From: Nocardia crassostreae
Lineage (GTDB): Bacteria; Actinomycetota; Actinomycetes; Mycobacteriales; Mycobacteriaceae
Direction of reading: 5' to 3'
DNA: 64,000 bases
Assembly (NCBI RefSeq): GCF_001613405.1
Contig: NZ_BDCH01000012.1
Span: 806,001-870,000, forward strand
Positions 53,680 through 63,138 of the stretch are shown here, in pieces. The translations under genes and the position numbers were made by a program. The notes under the pieces are model-generated. The model did no database searches, was not told where the DNA came from, and saw only the letters and a program-made list of their open reading frames with translations. The first letter of the stretch is position 1. Every line of letters starts with the position of its first letter.

Positions 53680-53707
53680 CAACCCGAAGTCCTGTGAGGG
53701 ATCCCAT

Positions 53708-54103
53708 ATGCGCATCGGAGAACTGTCAGCTCGCACCGGGACGTCGCGGCGGCTGCTGCGGTATTACGAGGAGCAGGGACTCATCGTGTCGGAGCGGGCC
53801 GGGAACGGGTACCGCGAATACGATGAGGTGTTCGTGGATCGAGTGCAGCAGATTCGTGGGTTGCTGGACGCGGGGCTGCCTACGCGGATCATCAGGCAGA
53901 TCCTGCCTTGTCTGGACAAACCGCGCATCATTCACTTTCCCGATGCCACGCCGGAGATGATGGCGACGCTTGAGTGTGAACGGGATCGGATGACCACACG
54001 GATAGAAGTCCTCATCCGCAATCGTGACGCGATTAGCGATTACATCGAAGCCGTGCTCGAAGGCGATCGGCGGCGAGCCGGGAAGGCGCCGACAGCGGGG
54101 TAG
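53708..54103 (+). CDS. MerR-family regulator
   Basis: A 131-aa protein starting at ATG 53708 (MRIGELSARTGTSRRLLRYY) with the MerR winged HTH (YYEEQGLIVSERAGNGYREY) and a coiled-coil dimer helix. The longer frame from 53636 has no ribosome site. The short C-terminus has no obvious metal-binding Cys set, so it probably senses a drug or small molecule. It likely controls the divergent MFS gene. Confidence 0.9.
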   Translation: MRIGELSARTGTSRRLLRYYEEQGLIVSERAGNGYREYDEVFVDRVQQIRGLLDAGLPTRIIRQILPCLDKPRIIHFPDATPEMMATLECERDRMTTRIEVLIRNRDAISDYIEAVLEGDRRRAGKAPTAG

Positions 54104-54134
54104 TCGAGATCGGTAGTGATGGGGGTTGCGGGCG

Positions 54135-54700
54135 TTATTGGATGCGGTCCAGGAGCCAGGAGGGGCCTACGGTTGTGGCGCCCAGTGGTTCGACGCGGGC
54201 GCGGAGGCCGCGGTCTGCTGTCACTACTGTGATGGGGCGGTCGCTGGTCTGTGCGAGGGCTGCTGTCACCGTGTCGACGATGGCGTCGTCGCCGGAACCG
54301 GGTGCCAGGACTACGCGTGGGTGGCTCGGGTCCGGGGGCTGGTGACTGCCGCTTTTGCCGCGCCTTCGAGGATGACGACCACTTCGGCTGGATATTCCAG
54401 TCGCTGGTCGAGCGTGGACAGCGCGAGGAGCAGGCGGCGGGCGGCGGCGGGGCGGTCGCGCCACCAGCCGGGCTGCCCGGTGCTGCCGGGGGCGGTGATA
54501 TTCGCGATGCCGACGGTCCACCGGGCGGCGGCCATGGCGACGGGGGCATTGCCCTCGTGCACCACGGCCAGTCCGAGTCGCGGTCCCGCGGCGGCGAGCA
54601 GCGGCCAGGTCCAGGTGGCGCGAAATCCGTTGGTGCGGATGAATTCCTCCCACCAGACGGGTTCGGGATCGCGGCCCGGGGTGAATGTCTCGATGGTCAT
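54135..54700 (-). pseudogene. Chimeric ORF: acetyltransferase-like N-terminus joined to a NYN/PIN-type C-terminus, frameshifted
   Basis: The first ~75 residues (MTIETFTPGRDPEPVWWEEF, then GPRLGLAVVHEGNAPVAMAA) look like the start of a GNAT/CelD-like acyltransferase and are coupled to the flippase gene (ATGA). From GWWRDRPAAARRLLLAL onward the sequence matches the actinobacterial NYN/PIN-like RNA-binding family (PAEVVVILEGAA, APGSGDDAIVDTV, VTADRGLRARVEPLGA). The catalytic Asp of its missing N-terminus (usual VDAANVVGSRPDG) is absent. A one-base loss in a C run (54334-54338) also breaks the frame. The join lies at GGCTGGTGG, so two genes may have fused by a deletion. Both halves are recognised by pattern only. 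Confidence 0.5.
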
Positions 54701-55890
54701 CGCGGCCGCCCGAGTCCGAGCAGGGCCGCGGCCGCGAGGGCGCCGTAGGAGGCGACCAGCACCCACAGTGCGGCGGCGGGCCCGTGGGTGGGCACCAGTA
54801 GCGGGGCGAGCACGGCGACCGAGGCGAATTGGCTCGCGGCGGCAGTGGCGGCGATGGTCAGCTCGTGGTCCCCGGTGTTCTCCAGCAGGAACAATGCGAG
54901 GCTGACCACGGCGTGCAGCGGTATCTCGCAGCCCAGCAATATGGCCAGAAGCGCTGTGGTGGAGAGCGATTCGGCGATGACGGCCACCAGCGCGCAACCG
55001 GAGCCGACCGCGAGCAGCGCGGTGGCGAAAAGTCTTCGTGCGACTGCGATGCCGGTGCGCGCGCCCGAACCCCGCAGGCGCAGTGACGATGCGGGCTGGT
55101 AGATCCGCAGCAGATAGAGCAGTAGCGAGCCGATGACGCTCGATACCAGCAGCGTCAGATACAACGTGGTGCTGTCCCGGTGCTGCCCGCCGACCGTGAG
55201 CACCGCGTAGAGCAGCCCGACCGAGGCGGCGGTCAGTGGCTCGTACAGACCCAGCAGCACCTCGCAGCGCAGGACCGCCGTCACGGTGCCGCGCCGTGCC
55301 CGGACGAAAATCTTTCCGGCCGAATCGATTCCTCGGGCCGACCATGCGGCCGCACCGGCCGTCATCGCGGCGAGCGCGATCAGCTGACCGGCCGGGCGCA
55401 GGATCGCTCCCGCACCGGCTGCCATTACCAGAAGCGCGGTGAGCAGCAGAAAGCCGCGGCTGTCGCGCTGTGGCCGTCCGGTCGCGCGATGGACCGCGAC
55501 CACCACGGTGAGCAGGCCGAGCCCGGCGCTCCACGCCGCCGCCAGGGGATAGACGACCGCCGCCGAACCGGCCAGGGCCACGGCGCAGAGTGCGGCGATC
55601 GCCAGTGGGACGGCCGCGGTCAGCAGCGCGGTGCGCACCACGGCGGGCGCGGTGCGCGGCAACCGCGGAACCAGCTTGAGCACGGTCTTCTCCGGTCCGG
55701 AGCTCAGCAGCGCGAGCCATGCGGTAGCACCGACCGCACCGGCGTAGATCCCGAAGACCTCGGCACCCCACCACGCCAGCAGAACGAGGGCCAGTGCGTG
55801 GTAGGCGATCCGGAACGCTCCGCGCCCGGCGAGCAGCGACAGCACCGTGCCGAGGGCGGGCAGCGCCACCCGGTCCGGGGCCGCGACCAT
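54697..55890 (-). CDS. Polysaccharide flippase-like membrane protein
   Basis: A 397-aa protein with about 12 hydrophobic helices, starting MVAAPDRVALPALGTVLSLL. Helix pattern and operon context (epimerase, glycosyltransferase, ATP-grasp) suggest a Wzx/MATE-like lipid-linked oligosaccharide flippase, though no diagnostic short motif exists. The start overlaps the previous stop by one base and the stop overlaps the next start by four bases. Confidence 0.7.
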   Translation of the reverse strand: MVAAPDRVALPALGTVLSLLAGRGAFRIAYHALALVLLAWWGAEVFGIYAGAVGATAWLALLSSGPEKTVLKLVPRLPRTAPAVVRTALLTAAVPLAIAALCAVALAGSAAVVYPLAAAWSAGLGLLTVVVAVHRATGRPQRDSRGFLLLTALLVMAAGAGAILRPAGQLIALAAMTAGAAAWSARGIDSAGKIFVRARRGTVTAVLRCEVLLGLYEPLTAASVGLLYAVLTVGGQHRDSTTLYLTLLVSSVIGSLLLYLLRIYQPASSLRLRGSGARTGIAVARRLFATALLAVGSGCALVAVIAESLSTTALLAILLGCEIPLHAVVSLALFLLENTGDHELTIAATAAASQFASVAVLAPLLVPTHGPAAALWVLVASYGALAAAALLGLGRPR

Positions 55891-56540
55891 CAGCGGGTCC
55901 GGGTCCGGGTGCGCACGCGTTGCCGCACCGCGCCGCTCGCCCGCTGCCACACCCGATCCGGCAGCAAGACCACCACCGCCGCGACGATCAGATGGACGGC
56001 GATGAACACCAATGCCTCGGTGCGGCTCGCGATATGGCCGAGCACCACCGTCATGTGGTCGGCCCAGTCCCACTGCTCGGCAATCGAGCTGTCCCGCAAC
56101 AGCTGGAATGTCAGATCCTCTATGCCGGACAGCATGATGAGGATGCCCGCATAGCCGACCCGCCGCACCGTGGCGGCCCCGGCGCCGCCCAACCGCAGCG
56201 CGAAGACCAGGCACAGGATCACCGCCGGAACCAGAATCCGCATCCACGCGTAGTGCCGGTCGGCATCATTGTCCATGGCCGCCGCGAAGATCTTCGGCAC
56301 CAGAAAACAGAACACGACGACGAAGGCCGCCAGCGCCGAAGCCTCCACCCACCGACCGCGGCGAAACCACTCGGGCCGCATACTCGCGATCGTCTCGGTG
56401 GCGAGGACGAAGGGAATCAACGGCACCAGCAGCGCCCACAGATTGCGCAGATCCTGCTCCTGCCCGCCCGTCAGCTACACGACGCCCGCAGACGCCACCG
56501 CGAGCACCCCGAGCACCGCACAGCGCATGACAGCACTCAC
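55890..56540 (-). pseudogene. Membrane protein with in-frame TAG
   Basis: From GTG 56540 the frame reads VSAVMRCAVLGVLAVASAGV, then TAG at 56475-56477, then LTGGQEQDLRNLWALLVPLI and five further hydrophobic helices to a basic tail (RQRVRTRTRTR). Without the TAG it would be a polytopic protein of about 216 aa. The downstream ATG at 56426 would remove the first two helices. The residue lost at the stop cannot be known; Tyr is one base away. The family is not recognised. It is part of the glycoconjugate operon. Confidence 0.65.
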
Positions 56541-56805
56541 GCGGCACCGCCGATCCCGACGTGCAGTGCATCGTGAGCACGCGAATCGGAAACGATCGCG
56601 ACCGGCGCCGGGATGCGCGCGGGCACCAATCGATCGCGGTGCGGGTGGTGGCGCTCACGCGGTGCCACCGATTCCGCCGTGCGGTGTGGAGCGCGCTTGG
56701 GAGGCCCGGGCGGCGACCGGCCGCCGTGAATCGGCCGCGACCGTGGCCCGCGGCCGTTGTGATCAAGAGTGTTTCGGGCGGTGCGCTGGGGATTGTGGTG
56801 TTCAT
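56541..56805 (-). other. Possible small disrupted gene between the ATP-grasp and membrane genes
   Basis: An ATG overlapping the ATP-grasp stop (ATGA) opens MNTTIPSAPPETLLITTAAG, and a different frame ends in ALHVGIGGAA-TGA exactly at the next start (GTGA). The two pieces are out of frame by one. A second block 117 bases upstream ends GIGGTA-TGA and is similar in sequence, hinting at a small internal duplication. Codon use is poor in all frames. It may be a broken short gene or simply spacer. Confidence 0.25.
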
Positions 56806-58004
56806 GCGGCGCCGCTCAGCTCGATACGCAGCAGGTTGCCCACTCGTTCGGCCGCGGCCGCGGCTTGCCGTGGTGAGTCGGCCGCGATGACGAAGTGGCC
56901 CAGTTTGTTCGCCGCATTGTCGTAGGGCAGGGCGGGGTGGCCGGGGCGGGCGAATACGGTGAGCTCTACCAATTCGGGGGTGGTTATGGCGGTGTCGGCG
57001 CCGAGGACGCGGGTGATCGTGCCCGCGCGTTCGGAGAACAGGATCTGGGCGACGGCGGCGCGGGCGCAGGTTCGGGTCACCTGCGCTGCCCGGCCGGTGG
57101 CCGCGGCAATCGACGCGCCGATGAGGTCGACGCCGTACGCGTGCCGGATCAGTTCGCCCAGGCCGTTGCCGCCGACGCGGGCGCCCATTTCTATCAGGTG
57201 GATTCGGCCCGCGGGGTCGATCAGGAGGTCGACGGTCAGGGGACCGCGGCGGTAGCCCAGTTCGGCGACCAGGGTATCGAGCAGGTGGGTCAGCTCGCGC
57301 AGTGCGGCGGGGTCCAGATCGGCGGGAACGCGATGGGCCGTGGTCACGAAATGCGGGGGCGGTGTGAGCGTTCGGGCGCTCACACCGACGAACGCGATCC
57401 GGCCATCGTCCACGAATGCCTCTGCACTGTAATGCTTTCCGGTCAACAGCTCCTCCACGATCACCCTCCCGTCGCTGGCGTGTCCACCGGCCCTATTCGC
57501 GGCCGCCGCCACCTGGGATGGGTCGGTGCACGCCCGGATGCCCCGGCTGCTCTGCGCGTCGAGCGGCTTCACCAGCACAGGAAAGCGCAGGGCCGCGGCC
57601 CGGATCGACAGCTCCGCGTCGGCGGCTCCCGCGACATAGCCGTGGCGGGCGAAGCCGAGCCGGTCGCACACGGCGCGGAAATACGATTTCGCCCCCGATG
57701 CGCGCACCACCGCGGCGGCCGGTGGCTCCGGCAGCCGCCACCGGCGGATGAGCGCGCGCTGGGCGGGCAATCCGGTATCGCTGGCCGGAGACAGCACCCC
57801 CGCGATATCGGCGCGTCCGTCGAGTACGTGCGCGATTGGCCCCGGATCGTGAATGCTGAGCCGCACGAACTCGTCGGCGAACGGCCGCGCGAGCGCATCG
57901 GGTCGCCGATCCACGCAGATGGTGCGATAGCCGAGCTCGCGGGCGCGCCGGTAGGTGGGGAGCGAACCGTCCGCACCGCCGAGAATCACCAGGGTACGGG
58001 TCAT
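56802..58004 (-). CDS. ATP-grasp ligase
   Basis: A 400-aa ATP-grasp enzyme. The N-terminal Rossmann-like part begins MTRTLVILGGADGSLPTYRR, the ATP-binding lysine lies in FPVLVKPLDAQSSRGI, and the metal-binding Glu/Asn are in HLIEMGARVGGNGLGELIR. Such enzymes join a carboxylate to an amine or thiol with ATP. The operon suggests modification of a sugar or lipid intermediate with an amino acid. It overlaps the GT2 stop by four bases. Confidence 0.88.
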   Translation of the reverse strand: MTRTLVILGGADGSLPTYRRARELGYRTICVDRRPDALARPFADEFVRLSIHDPGPIAHVLDGRADIAGVLSPASDTGLPAQRALIRRWRLPEPPAAAVVRASGAKSYFRAVCDRLGFARHGYVAGAADAELSIRAAALRFPVLVKPLDAQSSRGIRACTDPSQVAAAANRAGGHASDGRVIVEELLTGKHYSAEAFVDDGRIAFVGVSARTLTPPPHFVTTAHRVPADLDPAALRELTHLLDTLVAELGYRRGPLTVDLLIDPAGRIHLIEMGARVGGNGLGELIRHAYGVDLIGASIAAATGRAAQVTRTCARAAVAQILFSERAGTITRVLGADTAITTPELVELTVFARPGHPALPYDNAANKLGHFVIAADSPRQAAAAAERVGNLLRIELSGAA

Positions 58005-58945
58005 CGTGCGCCGCCGCTGATCTCGGCCCGCTCGAGCGACAGCCGGTCCGAATGCTCGATGGGCAGATCGGATTTGCGCACGTAGTACAGGGCCGGGCCG
58101 TGGCGGCGCGCCGCCAGGGTCGAATGGCGCAGCAGCAGAGCAGCGGTCGGCAGCAGCGCCAGCTGGGCGATGAGCAGGGCCGTCAAGGCGACGCCGTACC
58201 CGGTCGCGCCCAGCAGCGCCAGGGCCGCGAGTGCGGTGATCGTGGCGGCTGCCGAGAGCGCCGTGGCGACCGCGCCGGGCACGGTGGAGTGCGCCACGTA
58301 CAGGTCGAGCGCATGTCCGGCCAGGCGGGCGACGGTGAACTTCGAGCGTCCGGCCCGGCGCGGGCGGTGCGGGGTCCGCACGGTCACGTAGCGGCTGGTT
58401 ATCCGCGGCAGCGTTGCCATGAAATATGGTGCGGGACGCCGTAATTCGACAACGCGGCGTGCGACTCCGGTGCGGACGAGCCGGAAGGTGGTCCCGCCCC
58501 GCGGTAGCTCGATGCGCAGGAGCCGCCGGGCGATGAGTTCCGACAGCGTCGATCCCCAGCGCCGCACCGGTGGATCGGCGCGGTGGTCCCGCACGCCGAG
58601 CACCGCGTCCACATGATCGGATGCCGCGGCGATGAGCCGGTGCGCCTCGGCCGGATGGCCCTGCAGGTCGGCGTCCACGTACAGCACCCACTCCTTGGCC
58701 GCGTACTTGTAGCCCGCGGCGAAGGCGGCTTCGAAACCGAATCGGCGGGCGAACGAGATGTAGTGCACTCGTGGGTCTTTCGCCGCCAGCTCGCGCATGA
58801 GGTGCAGCGTCGCGTCGGTGCTGCCGTCGTCGACGAACACCATCTCCAGATCATGGGCTCCCAATTCGGCGGCAATGGCCTGATGCGCGGTGCGGAGGGT
58901 GTCCGCCTCGTCGAGGCACGGCACGACCACGGTGAGGCTCAGCAT
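58001..58945 (-). CDS. GT2 family glycosyltransferase (polyprenyl-phosphate type)
   Basis: A 314-aa protein. The N-terminal GT-A domain has TVVVPCLDEADTLRTAH, FVDDGSTDAT and YVDADLQGHPAE (DXD-type metal site). Two C-terminal hydrophobic helices near residues 225-275 anchor it in the membrane. It resembles DPM1/GtrB enzymes that transfer a sugar from a nucleotide donor to polyprenyl phosphate. ATG 58945 (MLSLTVVVPC) is chosen because it begins at the first beta strand. It lies 11 bases after the epimerase. Confidence 0.9.
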   Translation of the reverse strand: MLSLTVVVPCLDEADTLRTAHQAIAAELGAHDLEMVFVDDGSTDATLHLMRELAAKDPRVHYISFARRFGFEAAFAAGYKYAAKEWVLYVDADLQGHPAEAHRLIAAASDHVDAVLGVRDHRADPPVRRWGSTLSELIARRLLRIELPRGGTTFRLVRTGVARRVVELRRPAPYFMATLPRITSRYVTVRTPHRPRRAGRSKFTVARLAGHALDLYVAHSTVPGAVATALSAAATITALAALALLGATGYGVALTALLIAQLALLPTAALLLRHSTLAARRHGPALYYVRKSDLPIEHSDRLSLERAEISGGAR

Positions 58946-58956
58946 GGCGCACGACC

Positions 58957-59913
58957 TCACACGGTGGCCGCGGGAACCGGCGCGGGTTGCGGAATCCAGT
59001 GGCTGCCCCGGGTTTCGATGAACCACTCGATGGTGGCGCGCAGGCCGTCCGCCAGTGGGCGCAGCGAATCCGGATCGATGCCGACGGCGGGCAGCGTCGA
59101 CGGATCGGCGGATACGGTGGCGCCGGGCACCTCACCGGGGCGCATCGGTAGACCGATGATCGGGACCCGGGGGAATCCGAGCTCGACGCACTGATCGATG
59201 ATCAACTCGGCGACCGATCGCACCGACATGGACTGTGCGGGACCGACTTCCACGACGGTATCGGGGACCGTTCCGCGCGCGGCCGTCTCGAGCGCCGCGA
59301 CCAGCGCCCGTGCCACATCGCCCACCCACACCATGTCGGAGCGCTGTACGCCGCCGCCGTACAGCTCCACCGGCCAGCCGGACAGGGCGCGGCAGATGAC
59401 CGCCGGGGTGAACTTGCGGACCTTGCCCGCGCCGAACGGCGCGGCGGCGACCTGGCGGGGACCGTAGGCATTGACCACCCGCACATTCACCACCCGGGTG
59501 CTCCGATACGCGTTGTACATGTGCACGAAGCGCTCGACGGCGTTCTTGGAGATCGAATAGCTGTTGTTCATCCAGTGATTGCCGACGCAGATGTAGACGC
59601 CGGGCAGATCGTATTGCGCCACGGCCTCCAGGAAGTTCAGGCCGCCGGTCAGATTCGTCTCCGCCGCCGGTTGCGGATGGCGGATGGTCTCCTGGGTGCC
59701 GAGGACCGCGGCGAGATGAATGATGCCGTCGCAGTGCGCGGCCAGCTCGGTCATGGCGGTCGCGTCGCGGATATCGCCGAGCATCACCTCATATGGTTGC
59801 GCGCCCGCGCGGCGCCTGTGGTCGAAGATCACCGGTTCGTGATCGCGGTGTACGAGTTCCTCACACACGTAGGAGCCGATGAATCCCGACCCGCCCGTGA
59901 TGCCAACTCTCAT
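58957..59913 (-). CDS. NAD-dependent sugar epimerase/dehydratase (extended SDR)
   Basis: A 318-aa enzyme. MRVGITGGSGFIGSYV carries the NAD-binding GxxGxxG and YSISKNAVERFV the catalytic YxxxK. VNVRVVNAYGPRQ and MVWVGDVARAL are typical of nucleotide-sugar epimerases. Start ATG 59913 is preferred over upstream 59931 because it opens at the first strand of the fold. It is the first gene of the minus-strand glycoconjugate operon and probably makes the sugar nucleotide used by the GT2. Confidence 0.9.
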   Translation of the reverse strand: MRVGITGGSGFIGSYVCEELVHRDHEPVIFDHRRRAGAQPYEVMLGDIRDATAMTELAAHCDGIIHLAAVLGTQETIRHPQPAAETNLTGGLNFLEAVAQYDLPGVYICVGNHWMNNSYSISKNAVERFVHMYNAYRSTRVVNVRVVNAYGPRQVAAAPFGAGKVRKFTPAVICRALSGWPVELYGGGVQRSDMVWVGDVARALVAALETAARGTVPDTVVEVGPAQSMSVRSVAELIIDQCVELGFPRVPIIGLPMRPGEVPGATVSADPSTLPAVGIDPDSLRPLADGLRATIEWFIETRGSHWIPQPAPVPAATV

Positions 59914-60189
59914 CTGCCGACCGCCTCGCATATTATCCGGCTATTCGCTGGTTATTCCGGCAGATTGCCTGGCTTGTGGCCGCATCCACCGGATTAATCT
60001 CGGATCTGCGTAGTTTAGGCATGCTGCGGTATGAAAGGCCCGGTTTCCTCGAGCTTCTCCACAGATGCGCTGACAAGACCCCTTCACACGGTTAGTGTGC
60101 GAACACATTCCGACGTGATCGGGCGGGGCCGCGGCGAACCCGCGTGTCGCGCACGATCACTCACGTGCCCCGAGGACGGGAGAGGGCCC

Positions 60190-61797
60190 TTGAGATTGCT
60201 ACGAGTTGGTGCGCTGGCCGCGGCGGCGGTGCTGGCCACGAGCCTGGCGCTGACCGGTTGTTCGTCGAGCGAGAGCGGCAGCGGGGAGGTGGTGACCGTC
60301 AATGGCGGGGAGCCGCAGAATCCGCTGGTGCCCACCAATACCAATGAGTTCTTCGGCGGACGGGTGGTGGATCGGCTGTTCGCGGGGCTGAAGTACTACG
60401 ACGCCGAGGGGGTGGCGCACAACGAGCTGGCGCAGTCGATCGAGACGACCGATCGGCAGTTCTACAAGGTCACCATCAAAACGGGGTGGAAGTTCATCGA
60501 CGGCACCGCCGTGACGGCGAAATCGTTTGTGGACGCGTGGAATTACGGGGCGCTCGGGACGAACGGGCAGTTGCAGAGCTGGGTGTTCACCTCCATCAAG
60601 GGGTATGACGATGTGGCGGCGGAACCGCCTGTGGCGCAGACCATGTCGGGGTTGAAGGTGATCGACGACCGGACCTTCACCATCGAGCTGGAGCATCCGT
60701 CCATCGATTTCGAGCTGTCGCTGGGGTTCGCGCCGTTCTATCCGATGCCCGAGGTGGCGTACAAGGATATGGAGGCGTTCGGGAAGAACCCGATCGGGAA
60801 CGGGCCGTACAAGTTCGCGGGACCGGATGCCTGGGAGTACAACGTCAAGATCGATCTGGTGCCGAATCCGGATTACCAGGGGGGTCGCCCGCCCAAGAAC
60901 AAGGGCTTGCAGTTCAAGATGTACCAGTCCTTCGATACCGCGTACGCCGATCTGCTGGCGGGCAATCTCGATGTGCTGGACACCATTCCGGATACCGCGC
61001 TGAGCACCTACAAGCAGGATCTCGGGGATCGGTCCATCACCAAGGCGACGGCGCAGAACGAGCATCTGGGCATTCAGCCGAACCTGCCGCACTTCGGCGG
61101 TGAGGAAGGGCTGTTGCGCCGCAAGGCCATTTCCATGGCGATCAACCGGCAGCAGATCTGCGACACCATCTGGAACGGGACCAAGATTCCGGCGACCGAT
61201 TACACCGCCGCCACCCTGCCCGGGTTCCGGGAGAATCTGCCCGGCTCGGAGACCTTGAAGTACAACCCGGACGAGGCCAAGAAGGTGTGGGCGCAGGCCA
61301 ATGCGATCGCGCCCTGGTCGGGCAAGTTCGAGATCGCCTACAACTCCGACGGCGGGCATCAGGCCTGGATCGAGGCGGTCGCCAACAGCATCAAGAACAC
61401 CCTCGGCATCGAGGTCGTCGCGACGGCGTTCCCGACCTTCAAGCAGATCCGGGATCAGATCCATTCGCGGTCCATCGGCAAGGCGTTCCGGTACGGCTGG
61501 CAGGGCGACTACCCGTCCATGCTGGAATTCCTGGTCGCGCTATACCTCTCGGATTCCGATACCAATGACATCCAGTACGCCAGTCCCGAGTTCGACACCC
61601 TGCTCGCGGCCGCGCAGGCCGCACCGACACCCGAGGCGTCCTACGAGAAGATCGCCCAGGCGCAGACGGTGCTGATCAAGGACATGGCCGATATCCCGAT
61701 CCTCAACTACATTTCGAGCGCGGGCCGTTCGGAGCATGTCAAGGAGGCGGCGCTGACCTGGGCCGGGCTGTTCGATTTCGAGAACATCGTGAAGTAG
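60190..61797 (+). CDS. Peptide/oligopeptide ABC transporter substrate-binding lipoprotein
   Basis: A 535-aa protein of the DppA/OppA family. The TTG start at 60190 (MRLLRVGALAAAAVLATS) follows GGGAGAGG. The lipobox LALTGC gives a lipidated Cys. The body has NNN-type SBP_bac_5 features: FFGGRVVDRLFAGLKYYD, GNGPYKFAGPDAWEY and RKAISMAINRQQIC. The frame is open back to 60031 but the signal peptide marks the start. No permease or ATPase genes are adjacent, so the partner system lies elsewhere. Confidence 0.92.
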   Translation: MRLLRVGALAAAAVLATSLALTGCSSSESGSGEVVTVNGGEPQNPLVPTNTNEFFGGRVVDRLFAGLKYYDAEGVAHNELAQSIETTDRQFYKVTIKTGWKFIDGTAVTAKSFVDAWNYGALGTNGQLQSWVFTSIKGYDDVAAEPPVAQTMSGLKVIDDRTFTIELEHPSIDFELSLGFAPFYPMPEVAYKDMEAFGKNPIGNGPYKFAGPDAWEYNVKIDLVPNPDYQGGRPPKNKGLQFKMYQSFDTAYADLLAGNLDVLDTIPDTALSTYKQDLGDRSITKATAQNEHLGIQPNLPHFGGEEGLLRRKAISMAINRQQICDTIWNGTKIPATDYTAATLPGFRENLPGSETLKYNPDEAKKVWAQANAIAPWSGKFEIAYNSDGGHQAWIEAVANSIKNTLGIEVVATAFPTFKQIRDQIHSRSIGKAFRYGWQGDYPSMLEFLVALYLSDSDTNDIQYASPEFDTLLAAAQAAPTPEASYEKIAQAQTVLIKDMADIPILNYISSAGRSEHVKEAALTWAGLFDFENIVK

Positions 61798-61802
61798 GTC
61801 GG

Positions 61803-63020
61803 CTACCGGCTGTGGCGGAACAGGTTGTCCCAGCGGTGATCCAAGCGCCGCTTCGCCTCGGGCAGGGGCGCCACGCCCAGCCGGTCGTCCGCGTCCTCGA
61901 TCAGCAGATCCAGTTCCCGTAGCTTGCGCAGACCGTCGCGGATCTCGAAGTCGAAGCCGGTGTCCCAGCGTTGCCGGAACCACCCTTCGATGCGCTCGTC
62001 GAGTTCCGCGGCGGTTGGCGGCCGGTCGGCCGTGGCCAGGAAGTGATAGGCCAGCAGCGTCTCGTTGACCTCGGATTCCTCTGCGGCGCCGAGCAAATGG
62101 TGGAAGACGCCCGCGTCATTGTCGAGGTTGCGGAAGTACAGGTGCTCCGACAGCGACTTCATGAGTTTTATCTTGCGATTCTTGAACTTGGCGAACTGCC
62201 GCCACAGATACCCGCCGAAGGCCGCCAGTCCCGCACCCAGCGTGACCAATGCGGTCTGATCCAATCGGACGGATTCTTCGCGCAGCCCGATCCAGAAGGC
62301 GAACAGCAAGACCAGTAGCCCCAGCGAGGCAATGAGTTTGGTGACCAGCACAATGATCCCGGACACCACTGCGGGCACCCCGATCAGCAGTTTGTCCAAG
62401 GGGCGCATGCGAACTCGAGCATTCGGGTACAGCATCTCCAGATCATTGCGCGGCACATTCTGGAACAACTTCAGCAGCACCGCCCCCGCCTCGGCGGGCC
62501 GATCCCCGGCATCCTCGCGGAACGCGATGTACACCAGCACCTTCGCATAGTTGGTGAATTCGACGGTCCGCCGCCGCAATCCGAGCAGCGACTTCACCTC
62601 CTGCGTGCGCTGCGACGCCCCTCGCCGGAAGAACATCACCGTCTCGATGCCCTCGTCCTCGACCGCCAGCCGCACCTTCACCAGCGAGTCCTCGGCAAAA
62701 GCCCGCTCGATCTCCGCCGCCTCGATCCGCGTGAAATTGGCCGCCTCCGCGAGCGCGACCAGTTCCGCCTCCACCACCCGCCGCGCGACCTCCCGGTCCT
62801 TCGACGTCACGTTCCCGACGGTCCGCACACCCTCGGACGGATCCACCAGGTGGTAGGCATCGAGCACCGCGTCCCCGCGCACCTGAAACCCGTGATGCGT
62901 CAACGCCGCCAGTAACCGGGCGAACTCCTCGAACGACTCCCGCTGCTGTTCCGGAAGTTCCCCCGCGCACAAGGCGATCACCGCGCTCTTGCGAAACGGC
63001 AGATAGTGTTCGACGTCCAT
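61803..63020 (-). CDS. DUF3754/TMEM143-like membrane protein
   Basis: A 405-aa protein with a soluble N-terminal region (residues 1-205), two or three helices at about 210-275 (VPAVVSGIIVLVTKLIASLG; LLFAFWIGLR) and a soluble C-terminus (LSEHLYFRNLDNDAGVFHHL). This layout and the YFRNLDNDAG-like block match DUF3754, shared with eukaryotic TMEM143; function is unknown. ATG 63020 has AGGAG seven bases upstream; a TTG two codons earlier is the other possibility. Confidence 0.82.
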   Translation of the reverse strand: MDVEHYLPFRKSAVIALCAGELPEQQRESFEEFARLLAALTHHGFQVRGDAVLDAYHLVDPSEGVRTVGNVTSKDREVARRVVEAELVALAEAANFTRIEAAEIERAFAEDSLVKVRLAVEDEGIETVMFFRRGASQRTQEVKSLLGLRRRTVEFTNYAKVLVYIAFREDAGDRPAEAGAVLLKLFQNVPRNDLEMLYPNARVRMRPLDKLLIGVPAVVSGIIVLVTKLIASLGLLVLLFAFWIGLREESVRLDQTALVTLGAGLAAFGGYLWRQFAKFKNRKIKLMKSLSEHLYFRNLDNDAGVFHHLLGAAEESEVNETLLAYHFLATADRPPTAAELDERIEGWFRQRWDTGFDFEIRDGLRKLRELDLLIEDADDRLGVAPLPEAKRRLDHRWDNLFRHSR

Positions 63021-63138
63021 CGCCAACTCCTCTCGGCGGGCAAGCCCGATGTCTCATCGGGTACCACATCGCGAGCCCCGGAGCCAGGTCGAGCCTTGCC
63101 CTTATGCCACGCCATGGCGCTGCCTACCGTCCCCAGAT

